Positions 27,074 to 36,510 of a DNA stretch of 64,000 bases are shown here, piece after piece. The first letter of the stretch is position 1. The number at the start of each line of letters is the position of its first letter. Source of the stretch: Blastocatellia bacterium (GTDB lineage: Bacteria; Acidobacteriota; Blastocatellia; Chloracidobacteriales; JADJPF01); assembly GCA_025057015.1 (NCBI GenBank), contig JANWYG010000010.1:342506-406505 (forward strand), given 5' to 3'. The translations under genes and the position numbers were made by a program. A model generated the notes under the pieces. That model had not been told where the DNA came from, searched no databases, and worked only from the letters and a program-made list of their open reading frames with translations.

Positions 27074-27760
27074 TTATGCCAGTATACCGCCCATTCGATA
27101 AATTATATATGCTATGGCTAGGAATCCGGTGGCTTTGTCTAGGTAGCGCTCCATTGCGAAGCGCCTGTCTTGTGCCGCAGGCTTATAGAGCATTGCTGTA
27201 GAAGCAGAGAGTGGGCGGCGCAACTGCTCGTAACGTCTGCGCCATTCGTTTACTGCCATATAGAAATTTCTCACTAGCGTTTCAAATTCGTGCAGCCTTA
27301 GCCCAGCAGTTGAGCTATTGAGGCAAACGAAGAGTGTAGTACCAGCGCTATTGAGTGCTAAGAAGGTTCCATTTTCCGTATGTGACTGATTAGCCACATG
27401 CTCTTTAACGTTTGCCGGTATACCTTCGGGGTTTCTATCTAAGACTGCATAAAAACATAACTTATCTTGCAAGAGCTCCATGGTAAACTCGACAGCTTCA
27501 GGTCCCGTGCCTAGGACGAGCGAACAGCGGTTTTGTTCAAACTCCAGCCCGTGTAATCCTATTGACTCGCCAAATTGCTGTAATAAATGGTGTATGCTTG
27601 ATTCTTCCTGTCCTTGTTTGCTTGATTGGCTGGCGTCTTCCTTCTTCTCTTGTACTGGGGGATTGGTTACTGTTTGTTGTAGCTGTCCGGTCATGCCTGT
27701 GCCCACGCGGCCTAACCCTGCGAAGGAAGTTGAAGACGGTGTAGATTGTCCTAGCGACAT
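27074..27760 (-). CDS. CesT-like (type III secretion chaperone fold) protein
   Basis: 228 residues. After about 55 disordered residues (Ser/Gln/Thr-rich), residues about 55-180 follow the alpha-beta pattern of CesT/Tir chaperones: helix 'IHHLLQQFGESIGLHGLEF', strands 'CSLVLG', 'AVEFTMEL' and 'KLCFYAVLD', then 'GTFLALNSAGTTLFVCLN', and a closing helix 'LRLHEFETLVRNFYMAV'. A C-terminal tail ends in a hydrophobic stretch (FLAIAYIIYRMGG) that might be membrane-associated. The related YbjN fold is the main alternative. GGAGAG precedes ATG 27760, with an extended -10 promoter just upstream. The coiled-coil gene follows 12 nt later. No type III apparatus gene is in the window. Confidence 0.55.
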   Translation of the reverse strand: MSLGQSTPSSTSFAGLGRVGTGMTGQLQQTVTNPPVQEKKEDASQSSKQGQEESSIHHLLQQFGESIGLHGLEFEQNRCSLVLGTGPEAVEFTMELLQDKLCFYAVLDRNPEGIPANVKEHVANQSHTENGTFLALNSAGTTLFVCLNSSTAGLRLHEFETLVRNFYMAVNEWRRRYEQLRRPLSASTAMLYKPAAQDRRFAMERYLDKATGFLAIAYIIYRMGGILA

Positions 27761-27792
27761 AGAGCTACTCTCTCCGGTAGGTTGATGTGAGG

Positions 27793-27801
27793 ATTATATC
27801 A
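27793..27801 (-). promoter_or_regulatory. Extended -10 promoter for the CesT-like/coiled-coil pair
   Basis: Minus strand TGATATAAT, a perfect -10 with the TG extension, overlapping the proB stop; no good -35. A start about 26 nt ahead of ATG 27760 would give the two-gene unit its own transcript. Confidence 0.45.
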
Positions 27802-28962
27802 TGTAGCGTAGGAAGTGCTACTAGGTTGTGCTTGCTCTTTTAGTACTATGTTGTCGCGAGTAATAAGCGCATCGTAGTTTTTGTTTTTTACTAAGGTTGC
27901 TATTTTGTCGGAGTGAAGCCCGATGAGTTTTTCTGCTTCTGCGCGCGAATAGTTGACTATGCCACGAGCGATTTCTGTGCCGTCTGGCCCGCATATGCTT
28001 ACTACGTCTTGTCGTTCAAAGTCACCTTCTATGGCAGTAACACCTGCAAATAGTAATGAGGCTTTGTTTTCTATCAATGCTTTTACGGCGCCTTCGTTTA
28101 TCTTGAGAGTACCGGCTACAAGCGCGGCATAAGCTATCCAACGCTTCTTGCTTGGCAGGGTTTTAGCAGGTAGAAAGACAGTTCCTACCTCTTCGCCGGA
28201 AAATATTTTGTCGAGTATTCCAGGTGTACGTCCTGAGGCTATTATGGCAATACCACCACAGTTGACTGCTATACGAGCGGCTTCTAGTTTGGTCTTCATA
28301 CCGCCTCTACCTCGTTGGCTAGTACCTTCGGCGTAGCGTTCTATTTCAGGTGTGATTTCGGTGACTGTTTTGATGAGCTTTGCCGTGGTTACTTTATTGG
28401 GATTAGCATCGTAGAGACCGTCGACATCCGAAAGTAGAACAAGTAGATCAGCATCTACTTTGCTCATTACGAGTGCAGAGAGCTTATCATTGTCGCCAAA
28501 TATCTTACCTTCCAGTTCTGAAGTAGACACTGTGTCATTTTCGTTGATTATGGGGATACAACCAAGCTCTATTAGCTTGTTGAGGGTTGCTCTGAGGTTA
28601 AGGTAGCGGCGTCGGTTGCCGAAATCGTCTTCGGTGAGCAGCACCTGTGCTGTTACTATGCCGAGCTTTTCAAATCCCTGCTCGTAGATGGACATCAGGC
28701 GACTTTGACCTATGGCAGCACAGGCTTGTTTTAGGTTAAGCGTTTTGGGCTTTAGGCTAATTCGTTGAGCACCGAGGCCAACGGCACCTGATGAGACCAG
28801 CATAACTTCTTTGCCGGCCTTGCGCAGTGTTGCTAGCGACTCTATAAGACTATAGAGCCGTCCTAGCGCAACATTGCCGTCGTCACGCATGACGACGTTT
28901 GTGCCTACTTTGACTACTATGCGCTGCGCTGCCGTCAATTTGGCTCGCGCGTCGGACATCAT
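27799..28962 (-). CDS. proB: Glutamate 5-kinase with C-terminal PUA domain
   Basis: First step of proline synthesis: phosphorylates glutamate. The amino-acid kinase domain (residues about 10-260) starts 'RIVVKVGTNVVM', with 'VSSGAVGLGAQ', 'IPIINENDTV', 'FGDNDKLSALV' and 'RGRGGMKTKLEAARIA'. A PUA domain fills the C-terminal 100 residues ('GTLKINEGAVKALIE', 'ARGIVNYSRAEAEKLIG'). 387 residues, the usual length for the two-domain form. The ATG at 28962 overlaps the proC stop (ATGA; a second ATG follows directly), so proC and proB are coupled. proA is not in the window. Confidence 0.93.
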   Translation of the reverse strand: MMSDARAKLTAAQRIVVKVGTNVVMRDDGNVALGRLYSLIESLATLRKAGKEVMLVSSGAVGLGAQRISLKPKTLNLKQACAAIGQSRLMSIYEQGFEKLGIVTAQVLLTEDDFGNRRRYLNLRATLNKLIELGCIPIINENDTVSTSELEGKIFGDNDKLSALVMSKVDADLLVLLSDVDGLYDANPNKVTTAKLIKTVTEITPEIERYAEGTSQRGRGGMKTKLEAARIAVNCGGIAIIASGRTPGILDKIFSGEEVGTVFLPAKTLPSKKRWIAYAALVAGTLKINEGAVKALIENKASLLFAGVTAIEGDFERQDVVSICGPDGTEIARGIVNYSRAEAEKLIGLHSDKIATLVKNKNYDALITRDNIVLKEQAQPSSTSYAT

Positions 28963-29774
28963 TTACCTAACTCTGCCGCAACTTTGGCCGCTGTTTCTAC
29001 GCCGCGGGCAAGTACTGACCGGATGCGGCCGTCTTCGAGTGCGAGAATACCTGCTATAGTACATCCGGCTGGCGTAGTTACGTCGTCTTTGAGCGCTGCT
29101 GGGTGCTTACCTGTGGCGAGTACCATGGCTGCAGCGCCAAGCGTCATTTGTGCTACGAGCTCCGTGGCTACGTTTCTTGGCAAGCCTCGCATGACGCCTC
29201 CATCGGCTAGTGCCTCAATTATGACGTAGATGAAAGCCGGCCCTGATGCAGAAAGTCCGGTTACCGTATCCATGTGCTTTTCTTCGAGTTCTATGAAGCG
29301 TCCAAGTGGTGAAAAGATAGCCCTTGCAATCTCGACATGCTCGTCCGTAGCATTTGCTCCTTTGCTTACGACGGTCATCCCTTTACCTATAAAACAAGGC
29401 GTGTTCGGCATAGCTCGTAGCACTGGCGTGTCAGAGCCTACTATGTTCTCTATAAAACCTGTGCTTATACCCGCTGCTATTGAGATGAGAAGAGGATTAT
29501 GTACGAGGGCTTCTTTTTTTTTCAGGTCGATACAGACTTTCTCCACGTCCTTTGGTTTGACGCAGAGGATAGTAATGTCGGCCCAGCGGACGACTTCGTC
29601 ATTGTGTATTGAGCACTCTATGCCGAACTGCTCACTGATCTTCTCCGAAGTGCTTCGGGTACGAGCTGTGGACTTGAGTCTGGCGGCCGGAATACCTGAT
29701 CTTAGCAAGCCGCCTACTATGGCCTGTCCCATCGTTCCAGAACCGATTATGGCAATCTTTTTGTCTTCTAGCAT
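28959..29774 (-). CDS. proC: Pyrroline-5-carboxylate reductase
   Basis: Last step of proline synthesis: NAD(P)H reduction of pyrroline-5-carboxylate. The Rossmann motif IAIIGSGTMGQAIVGGLL is at the N-terminus, 'ILCVKPKD' follows, 'RAMPNTPCFIGKGMT' and 'TGLSASGPAFIYVIIEALAD' are family hallmarks, and 'TTPAGCTIAGILALEDG' closes the active site. I start at ATG 29774 (MLEDKKIAIIG), which gives 271 residues as in the family; a longer frame to 29831 adds 19 residues that do not fit. It lies just downstream of the aceA terminator and starts the proC-proB unit. Confidence 0.93.
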   Translation of the reverse strand: MLEDKKIAIIGSGTMGQAIVGGLLRSGIPAARLKSTARTRSTSEKISEQFGIECSIHNDEVVRWADITILCVKPKDVEKVCIDLKKKEALVHNPLLISIAAGISTGFIENIVGSDTPVLRAMPNTPCFIGKGMTVVSKGANATDEHVEIARAIFSPLGRFIELEEKHMDTVTGLSASGPAFIYVIIEALADGGVMRGLPRNVATELVAQMTLGAAAMVLATGKHPAALKDDVTTPAGCTIAGILALEDGRIRSVLARGVETAAKVAAELGK

Positions 29775-29811
29775 CAGAGTTTGCCTCGTGTTTAGGATCT
29801 CAAAACGGGAA

Positions 29812-29840
29812 ATTATACCTATGCTCTGCAAAAGAAGAAA
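29812..29840 (-). promoter_or_regulatory. Candidate promoter for proC-proB
   Basis: Minus strand perfect -10 TATAAT (29817-29812) with a weak -35 TTTCTT at 17-nt spacing (29840-29835). Located between the aceA terminator and ATG 29774. Confidence 0.35.
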
Positions 29841-29879
29841 TATGCGTTTGCTGTGAGGCTGTTATGTAATTAACCTTGG

Positions 29880-29913
29880 AAAAAGCTCAGCCCTTACTGG
29901 ACAAGGGCCGAGC
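29880..29913 (-). terminator. Rho-independent terminator after aceA
   Basis: Inverted repeat GCTCAGCCCTT / AAGGGCCGAGC (29885-29895 and 29903-29913) with one mismatch and a 7-nt loop. On the minus strand it is followed by TTTTT, the classic intrinsic terminator form, 9 nt after the aceA stop. Confidence 0.85.
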
Positions 29914-29921
29914 GTGTCGTA

Positions 29922-31190
29922 TTAGCGGAACTGTTCTTCTTCAGTTGAGCCTGCTAGTGCAAGTGTAGAGAGGTTACTACCGGCGATTACTTCGGCGACG
30001 CTGTCGAAGTAGCCCGTGCCTACAAACTCTTGATGGCGTGTAGCCGAGTAGCCTTCTTTTTCTGCAGAGAACTCTGAGGCTTGAAAATCGGCGTAGGCTG
30101 TCATGCCGGTTTCTCGATAGGCTTTTGCCAGATGGAACATCGATAGATTTAGTGCATGGAAGCCGGCAAGCGTTACAAATTGGAACTTGTAGCCCATTTT
30201 AGCGAGCTCTTTCTGAAACTTGGCTATAGTAGCTTCGTCGAGCTTTAGTTTCCAGTTAAATGAGGGAGAACAGTTGTATGCTAGCAACTTACCTGGATAC
30301 TCTGCATGTATGGCTTCGGCAAAGCGGCGGGCTTCTTCTAAGTCAGGTGAGGATGTTTCACACCAGAGCAGGTCAGCGTAAGGGGCGTATGCTAACCCGC
30401 GGGCAATGGCAGCTTCTAGCCCACCTTTGAAGCGGTAAAATCCTTCTGAAGTTCTTTCCTTAACTATGAACTGCTCGTCGCGAGGATCAACGTCGCTGGT
30501 GATCAGCTTGGCACTGTTTGCATCTGTACGAGCTATAATGAGAGTAGGTACGCCGAGCAAGTCTGCTGCAAGCCTTGCTGCTATGAGTTTCTGGATAAAC
30601 TCTGAGGTAGGTACTAGAACCTTTCCTCCCATATGTCCGCACTTTTTAGCGGAAGCTAGCTGATCTTCAAAATGCACGGCAGCAGCCCCAGCTTCTATCA
30701 TCGCTTTCATCAATTCAAAGGCATTCAGCGGGCCGCCGAAACCTGCCTCAGCATCAGCTACTATAGGTGCGAACCAGTATATATCGGAGCGACCCTTTGA
30801 GTGTTGTATCTGATCGGCACGTAGAAAAGCGTTATTTATCTTTCGCACTACGTTTGGCACGCTGTCTACTGGGTAGAGGCTTTGGTCAGGGTACATCTGT
30901 CCGGCGGTGTTAGCATCTGCTGCAACTTGCCAGCCACTTAGGTAGATAGCTTTAAGACCTGCTTTGACCATTTCTATGGCCTGATTACCAGTGAGTGCAC
31001 CTAGCGCTGCTACATATTCTTCTTCGTGTAAGAGCTGCCATAGTCGCTGACAACCCATTTCAGCCAGCGTGTGCTTTGGTTGTACCGAGCCACGTAGCCT
31101 TACTACATCCTCGGCAGTATAGGTTCTTGTAATGCCTTTCCAGCGATCGTCTGACCGCCAGCTTTGCTTAATCTCGTCTAAAGTTAACAT
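29922..31190 (-). CDS. aceA: Isocitrate lyase
   Basis: Cleaves isocitrate to glyoxylate and succinate, opening the glyoxylate shunt for growth on acetate or fatty acids. The catalytic signature [15 protein letters not shown] is intact, preceded by 'VHFEDQLA'. '[12 protein letters not shown]', '[14 protein letters not shown]', 'IARTDANSA' and 'YNCSPSFNW' also match. From ATG 31190 it is 422 residues, typical for bacterial AceA. AGGGAG sits ahead of that ATG; a longer frame to 31253 runs into aceB. It follows aceB by 10 nt, so the shunt genes form an operon in the order aceB-aceA that ends at a strong terminator. Confidence 0.96.
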   Translation of the reverse strand: MLTLDEIKQSWRSDDRWKGITRTYTAEDVVRLRGSVQPKHTLAEMGCQRLWQLLHEEEYVAALGALTGNQAIEMVKAGLKAIYLSGWQVAADANTAGQMYPDQSLYPVDSVPNVVRKINNAFLRADQIQHSKGRSDIYWFAPIVADAEAGFGGPLNAFELMKAMIEAGAAAVHFEDQLASAKKCGHMGGKVLVPTSEFIQKLIAARLAADLLGVPTLIIARTDANSAKLITSDVDPRDEQFIVKERTSEGFYRFKGGLEAAIARGLAYAPYADLLWCETSSPDLEEARRFAEAIHAEYPGKLLAYNCSPSFNWKLKLDEATIAKFQKELAKMGYKFQFVTLAGFHALNLSMFHLAKAYRETGMTAYADFQASEFSAEKEGYSATRHQEFVGTGYFDSVAEVIAGSNLSTLALAGSTEEEQFR

Positions 31191-31200
31191 GCTTAGCTCC

Positions 31201-32769
31201 CTAAATGTATTCGTAGGCTGGTATAGTGAGAAACTCCTCAAAATTGTCCGCAACCGATAGCTGTTCGAAGAGTTTTGCTGCGGGCTCTACTTTGACGTTT
31301 TCTCGTACGAGCTTATCTAGCTCTTCTTGGAAGAGCGTCTTGAAGAGATTGGCAGTGAATTTGCGGCCATCCGAAAGCCTTGCTTCGTGGTGCAGCCACT
31401 GCCATATCTGTGCTCTACAGATCTCGGCCGTAGCGGCATCTTCCATTAAGTTATAGATAGGCACGCAGCCTGAGCCTTGTAACCAAGCTGCCAAGTATCT
31501 GATGCCGACATCTATGTTGGTTCTTACTCCGGCTTCGGTAATCTCGCCTTTGGGTGCTTGGAGTAAGTCGTCGGCTGAGATCTGAAACTCTTTGCGCAGT
31601 AGGTGAATCTGGTTTGGTGTTTTCATTACGCTGTCGAAGACTTCCATTGCAATAGCTACTAGGGCTGGGTGGGCTACCCAGGTACCGTCATGACCGTCGT
31701 TTGCCTCGCGTTGTTTGTCTTCGCGCACTTTGTCTATAGCGATTTTGTTAGCTACTGGATCATTCTTGATAGGTATCTGTGCTGCCATACCTCCCATGGC
31801 GTGTACGCCTCGGCGGTGACAGGTCTTTATTAGCAGCTGCGAGTAAGAGCGCAGAAAGTGGGTTGTCATAGTAACTTGTGCTCTATCGGGCAGTATGTAT
31901 TCCGGCCGATGGCGGAATTTTTTGATGAAGCTGAAGATATAGTCCCAACGGCCGCAGTTGAGTCCTGCTGAATGCTCGCGTAGCTCATACAGTATTTCGT
32001 CCATTTCGAAGGCTGCAGTTATAGTCTCTATGAGTACGGTAGCTTTGATGCTGCCTCGAGGGAGGCCAACAGCCGCTTGTGCTTCTAGAAAGACGTCGTT
32101 CCATAGCCGGGCTTCGAGATAGCTTTCCAGCTTTGGCAAATAGAGGTACGGGCCGAGGCCCTTTTCGGTGAGCTTTCTAGCGTTGTGGAAGAAAAACAGG
32201 CCGAAATCGAAAAGTGACGCTGGAGCAGCTTGTCCGTCTACAAGGAAGTGCTTTTCTACGAGGTGCCAGCCTCGGGGTCTTACCATCAGCACGGCTGGCT
32301 TTTCGTTTAGCCTGTAAAGCTTGCCTTCAGGGCTGGTGTAGCTTATCGTGCCCTCGACAGCGTCGCGCAGGTTAATTTGTCCGTTAATAATGTTGCTCCA
32401 GGTGGGAGAGTTAGAGTCTTCAAAGTCGGCCATGTAGACGCGAGCACCGCTGTTAAGGGCGTTGATGATCATCTTTCTATCTACCGGGCCTGTGATTTCT
32501 ACTCTACGATCTAAAAGCGGGTCGGGTAGTGGCGCTACAGTCCAGTCAGATTGTCTTATGTCGGCAGTTTCAGTAGGAAATTCTAGTTTGCGTCCGGCAA
32601 ATAACTCTTCTTGTACTGCCTTTCTGCGCGTTAGCAACTCGTCTCTTCGGGCGCGAAATTGCCGCACGAGAGATGCTACGAACGCTATGGCTTCGGGCGT
32701 GAGAATTTCGTTTTGTCGGTCTATAACGGCTTTTATCTCTATGCCGAGCTGTGCAAGGCTTTCGTTCAT
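31201..32769 (-). CDS. aceB: Malate synthase (A type)
   Basis: Condenses glyoxylate with acetyl-CoA to malate, the second glyoxylate-shunt step. 522 residues, the length of malate synthase A. Family motifs are clear: '[18 protein letters not shown]', '[16 protein letters not shown]' (residues about 110-125) and the signature [20 protein letters not shown] around residue 265. '[15 protein letters not shown]' and the catalytic-loop region follow. AAAGGAGAAAG precedes ATG 32769 at good spacing. A promoter with an 18-nt spacer lies upstream. Confidence 0.96.
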   Translation of the reverse strand: MNESLAQLGIEIKAVIDRQNEILTPEAIAFVASLVRQFRARRDELLTRRKAVQEELFAGRKLEFPTETADIRQSDWTVAPLPDPLLDRRVEITGPVDRKMIINALNSGARVYMADFEDSNSPTWSNIINGQINLRDAVEGTISYTSPEGKLYRLNEKPAVLMVRPRGWHLVEKHFLVDGQAAPASLFDFGLFFFHNARKLTEKGLGPYLYLPKLESYLEARLWNDVFLEAQAAVGLPRGSIKATVLIETITAAFEMDEILYELREHSAGLNCGRWDYIFSFIKKFRHRPEYILPDRAQVTMTTHFLRSYSQLLIKTCHRRGVHAMGGMAAQIPIKNDPVANKIAIDKVREDKQREANDGHDGTWVAHPALVAIAMEVFDSVMKTPNQIHLLRKEFQISADDLLQAPKGEITEAGVRTNIDVGIRYLAAWLQGSGCVPIYNLMEDAATAEICRAQIWQWLHHEARLSDGRKFTANLFKTLFQEELDKLVRENVKVEPAAKLFEQLSVADNFEEFLTIPAYEYI

Positions 32770-32849
32770 AGATCTTTCTCCTTTATGCTGTAGCGCGTTA
32801 AAATTAACCTGTAGGTCAAAGATACGTGCTATATATAGAATGATTAAAT

Positions 32850-32879
32850 ATTGTATATGACGAGTTTAAAATAAGTCAA
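32850..32879 (-). promoter_or_regulatory. Promoter for aceB-aceA
   Basis: Minus strand TTGACT (32879-32874), 18-nt spacer, TACAAT (32855-32850), about 80 nt upstream of the aceB start, in AT-rich DNA. Confidence 0.5.
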
Positions 32880-32985
32880 ATAGATTATGTATGTTTTTAT
32901 GCGATGCGTTATCTCGGTAGCAGAGTTGCAAGCTCAAGCTGGGCATGATGCTTACGCTGTATGTTATGCATAGATAATAGCTATG

Positions 32986-33014
32986 TTGACCAAGGCAGGG
33001 GAAGACCGTAGAAT
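32986..33014 (+). promoter_or_regulatory. Promoter for lysS operon
   Basis: TTGACC (32986-32991), 17-nt spacer, TAGAAT (33009-33014). Start about 33021, leaving a short leader that contains the AAGGAGAGG ribosome site of lysS. It also argues against the upstream in-frame codons being translated. Confidence 0.55.
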
Positions 33015-33039
33015 CGCAAGTTTGGGAAGGAGAGGAAAG

Positions 33040-34536
33040 ATGAATGAGATAGAAAACGATCAAACAGAGCAGCGCAGGAGGAATCTAGAACAGATAGTCA
33101 GTCTTGGGTACGCGGCTTATCCGCACCGATATGATTTTACCCATACGATTTCTCAGATAGTGTCTAAGTATGCTGCAGCTTCTAGAGAAGAGCTGGAAGC
33201 TGAGCAGGTGAGAGTACGGGTTGCTGGGCGGATAAGGGCTATTAGGAAAATGGGCAGGGCGGCGTTTATTACCTACTCTGATGGTCGCGAGAGTTTGCAG
33301 ATCTACATTCGGAGTAACGAAGTAGGTGAGCGGACTTGGCAGTTGTTTAACTTGCTTGATTTAGGCGATCTGATAGGTGCTGGTGGATACTTGTTTCGCA
33401 CCAAAACTGGAGAGCTATCTATACATCTTTCAGAACTAGAATTTTTAGCTAAAGCTTTGTTACCGCCGCCGGACAAATATTATGGCTTGCATGACAAGGA
33501 GACTCGTTACAGACAGCGGTACGTTGACTTAATAGCTAATCGACAAGTGCGGGAGGTATTCGAGAAGCGGGCTGCTATAATACGCGAAACGCGTCGATTT
33601 TTTGACGAGCGTGGTTACCTAGAAGTGGAAACACCCATGCTCACGCCACTTGCTACAGGCGCTGCGGCTCGTCCGTTTGTGACTCATCACAATGCCCTAG
33701 ACATAACGCTTTATGCTCGAATTGCTCCCGAGTTGTATTTAAAGCGTTTAGTAGTAGGTGGTCTAGACCGGGTTTATGAGCTCAACCGGAATTTTCGCAA
33801 CGAAGGTCTCTCGATCAAGCATAATCCTGAGTTCACCATGCTTGAATTCTATCAAGCTTATAGCGACTACTGTGCGTTGATGGACTTAACGGAGGAGCTT
33901 CTTTGCACTTTAGTGGATAAGGTTTGTAGAGCTCGAGTTTTAGACTATGGGGAGCACAAAATAACTTTTGAGCGACCGTGGCGGCGATTGACTATGCGTG
34001 AGGCGGTAATGGAGTACTGGCCAGGCACTTGCAAGCCTTCTCTAGGAGAGCTAACCGAATTTGAATCGCTAAAGATGCTAGCGGCTTCGCTTGGGTTAGA
34101 GACTAACGGTGTTAGTACGGCTGGGGCGCTGCTGGGGCTACTTTTTGAGCATGTAGCTGAACCGCACTTGATACAACCTACATTTATTACAGAGTTTCCG
34201 ATAGAGCTTTCTCCGCTCTCTAAGCGTTCGGAACATGACTCTAGGTTTGCAGATCGGTTTGAGTTGTTTATCTCGAACATGGAGATAGCGAATGGATTCA
34301 GCGAGCTAAATGATCCTGTAGAGCAGAAGCAGCGTTTTGAAGAGCAGATGCGTCTTCGTGAGTGTGGGGATGAAGAGGCTATGGTGATAGATTTGGACTA
34401 TGTGAGGGCTCTAAGCTACGGGATGCCACCGACGGCCGGTGAGGGCATAGGGATCGACCGACTAGTGATGCTGCTGACGGGACAGCGTTCTATTAGGGAT
34501 GTAATACTTTTTCCGCATATGCGTCCGGAGCGTTGA
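33040..34536 (+). CDS. lysS: Lysyl-tRNA synthetase, class II
   Basis: Charges tRNA-Lys. 498 residues with an N-terminal OB-fold anticodon-binding domain ('[20 protein letters not shown]', residues about 55-75) and a class II catalytic core: motif 1 '[10 protein letters not shown]', motif 2 with '[18 protein letters not shown]' and motif 3 [20 protein letters not shown] near the end. ATG 33040 has a strong AAGGAGAGG site; a longer frame from 32983 would include the promoter -10. It heads a co-directional run lysS, permease, ATPase, clpC joined by overlaps. Confidence 0.96.
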   Translation: MNEIENDQTEQRRRNLEQIVSLGYAAYPHRYDFTHTISQIVSKYAAASREELEAEQVRVRVAGRIRAIRKMGRAAFITYSDGRESLQIYIRSNEVGERTWQLFNLLDLGDLIGAGGYLFRTKTGELSIHLSELEFLAKALLPPPDKYYGLHDKETRYRQRYVDLIANRQVREVFEKRAAIIRETRRFFDERGYLEVETPMLTPLATGAAARPFVTHHNALDITLYARIAPELYLKRLVVGGLDRVYELNRNFRNEGLSIKHNPEFTMLEFYQAYSDYCALMDLTEELLCTLVDKVCRARVLDYGEHKITFERPWRRLTMREAVMEYWPGTCKPSLGELTEFESLKMLAASLGLETNGVSTAGALLGLLFEHVAEPHLIQPTFITEFPIELSPLSKRSEHDSRFADRFELFISNMEIANGFSELNDPVEQKQRFEEQMRLRECGDEEAMVIDLDYVRALSYGMPPTAGEGIGIDRLVMLLTGQRSIRDVILFPHMRPER

Positions 34537-35762
34537 TGCCTTATGAGCTATTTATAGCGCTGCGTTATATACGTACCGGCCATAGGCACGCAGTGCTATC
34601 GACTATTACCGCTATAGCGGCAGTAGGTATTGCCGTAGGTGTTTGGGCACTTGTTGTAGTATTGGCTTTCCAGGCGGGGATGGAGCAAGAGATACAACTG
34701 CGGGTGCTTGCAGGTACCTCACATTTAAACCTACTTAAAGAGAACGAATCTACTTTTACTGATCCTGATCGTTTGGTCGCTTTGGTTGAATCAGTTCCCG
34801 GGGTTAAAGCTGCTTGTGCTACGGTTTACATAGAAGTGTTGCTTAGTAGTCCTAAGCGTGCGCGTGTAGCGGTGTTAAAGGGGGTAGATTTGCGAGCGAG
34901 GCCTGAGGCCAACGAGCTTACGCAGACGCTCGTAATGGGTAGCCTGCAAGCTTTGCGCAACGCAGAGCAAGGATCGGGTCTGATACTGGGTAGCGAGCTG
35001 GCAAGGGAAATGGGTGTAACTATAGGCGAACCGGTGAATGTTATTTCTTCTGAGGGACGGCTTACTCCTACTGGGCTTGCGCCTAGGCAAAAGACTTTTG
35101 TAGTTGTGGGAATGTTTGTTTCAGGATTGTATGAGTATGATGCCAACTGGGGATATATTTCTATGGAGTCGGCGGCTGAGTTATTGAGTAACGACCAGCC
35201 GATGAGCGTGATACAGGCAAAAGTGGAGAACATATACGAAGTTAAGGAAGTGGCTTCTCGGGTATTGTCTCGTGTAGGGCCGGGCTATAAGACTACTGAC
35301 TGGCAACAGCTGAATCAGTCAGTTTTTGCTGCGCTAAACCTTCAGCGTTTGGGGTTCTTTGTCGGGATTGCGCTGATAATACTTGTAGCTTCGCTTAATA
35401 TCATCACTACTTTGATAATGATGGTAGTAGAAAAGACTAAGGACATAGCTATATTACTCAGTATGGGAGCAACTTCGAGGAGCATATTGATAATCTTCAT
35501 AATCTGCGGTATAGCTATCGGTTTACTGGGCATGCTGGTTGGTGGTTTCTGTGGTGTGATGACTTGTTATGTAGCTAACGCTTACAAGCTTGTTCAACTT
35601 GATCCGAAAGTTTACTCAATTTCTTACGTGCCGTTTCGAATTATGGTGCCGGATCTGTTGGCCGTAATCTTGACGACTTTTTCCATTAGTTTTGTTGCTA
35701 CTATCTATCCTGCGTATCGGGCTTGTAGGCTTTTACCTATAGATGGATTAAGATATGAGTGA
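34536..35762 (+). CDS. Lipoprotein-releasing ABC transporter permease (LolC/E type)
   Basis: Inner-membrane permease of the system that extracts lipoproteins for transfer to the outer membrane. 408 residues with four transmembrane helices in the FtsX/MacB arrangement: one near the N-terminus (about 20-45), a large periplasmic domain, then three helices from about 270. The opening 'YELFIALRYIRTGHRHAVLS' and 'NIITTLIMMVVEKTKDIAIL' are characteristic. Only one permease gene is present, so it probably works as a homodimer, as in LolF systems. ATG 34536 forms a TGATG with the lysS stop and the 3' end overlaps the ATPase gene by 8 nt. Presence of a Lol system implies a diderm envelope. Confidence 0.85.
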   Translation: MPYELFIALRYIRTGHRHAVLSTITAIAAVGIAVGVWALVVVLAFQAGMEQEIQLRVLAGTSHLNLLKENESTFTDPDRLVALVESVPGVKAACATVYIEVLLSSPKRARVAVLKGVDLRARPEANELTQTLVMGSLQALRNAEQGSGLILGSELAREMGVTIGEPVNVISSEGRLTPTGLAPRQKTFVVVGMFVSGLYEYDANWGYISMESAAELLSNDQPMSVIQAKVENIYEVKEVASRVLSRVGPGYKTTDWQQLNQSVFAALNLQRLGFFVGIALIILVASLNIITTLIMMVVEKTKDIAILLSMGATSRSILIIFIICGIAIGLLGMLVGGFCGVMTCYVANAYKLVQLDPKVYSISYVPFRIMVPDLLAVILTTFSISFVATIYPAYRACRLLPIDGLRYE

Positions 35763-36510
35763 GGCACAGAGAAAAGTCTTGTGTGCTATAGAAATATCGA
35801 AAACTTATGTTTCTGGGACAAGAAGGATAAACGTCTTGGATGGATTAGATATAAGCATTTGGTCAGGTGAGAGCGTAGCTATTTGTGGTCCTTCTGGGGT
35901 AGGTAAGTCTACGCTACTTCACCTTTTAGGTGGTCTAGATAGGCCTGACAAAGGGCGGGTAATTTTAGATGGATTTGACATCTCCGAACTGTCTGATGTA
36001 GACTTGGCTAGAGTACGCAATAAAATTGTGGGATTTGTGTTTCAGTCTCATAATTTGTTGCAAGAGTTTTCGGCTCTTGAGAATACGATGATGCCGCTGC
36101 TTATTGCCCGTGAAGATGTAGCTTCTAGTAGGGAACGAGCGAAGGATGTGTTAGCAAAGGTGGGGTTAGGTAAGCGCTTGAACCATCGTCCTAGCGAACT
36201 TTCGGGCGGAGAAGCAGCCAGAGTGGCGATAGCAAGAGCCCTCGTGACGCGTCCGAAAGTATTGCTGGCAGATGAGCCTACCGGTAATCTGGACGCCAGA
36301 ACTGGACAGGAGGTGCAAGATTTGCTCGCTGAAATGCATCGCGAGTATGGACTTGCGGTAGTTATAGTTACCCACAATGAGCGTCTGGCAGCCGGTTGTG
36401 CTCGGGTACTTGAACTGGAGAACGGTCGTTTGAAAACAGCAAGCGACTATTACAATGAGGGCGATAGGGTAGAATGTTTGAGAGATATACAGAAAAGGCT
36501 CGCAGAGTAA
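35755..36510 (+). CDS. lolD: ABC transporter ATP-binding protein (LolD type)
   Basis: ATPase partner of the lipoprotein-releasing permease. 251 residues. Walker A is GPSGVGKSTLLHLLGGL, the Q-loop is in 'VGFVFQSHNLLQEF', the signature is LSGGEAARVAIARAL (with Ala-Ala where LolD more often has Arg-Gln), Walker B is KVLLADEPTGNLDA and the switch His is in 'VIVTHNE'. The overall match to the LolD/MacB group is strong. It starts inside the permease gene (8 nt overlap). Its C-terminal extension of about 30 residues is translated from DNA that also encodes the start of ClpC (37 nt overlap). Confidence 0.88.
   Translation: MSEAQRKVLCAIEISKTYVSGTRRINVLDGLDISIWSGESVAICGPSGVGKSTLLHLLGGLDRPDKGRVILDGFDISELSDVDLARVRNKIVGFVFQSHNLLQEFSALENTMMPLLIAREDVASSRERAKDVLAKVGLGKRLNHRPSELSGGEAARVAIARALVTRPKVLLADEPTGNLDARTGQEVQDLLAEMHREYGLAVVIVTHNERLAAGCARVLELENGRLKTASDYYNEGDRVECLRDIQKRLAE

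Noticed and set aside
25710-27760. Complete type III secretion system
   Set aside because: Only a chaperone-like fold and a candidate client are present; no export apparatus, needle or ATPase genes in the window.
32866-33063. 65-codon minus-strand frame upstream of lysS
   Set aside because: It runs across the lysS promoter and start region and has no family-like sequence.
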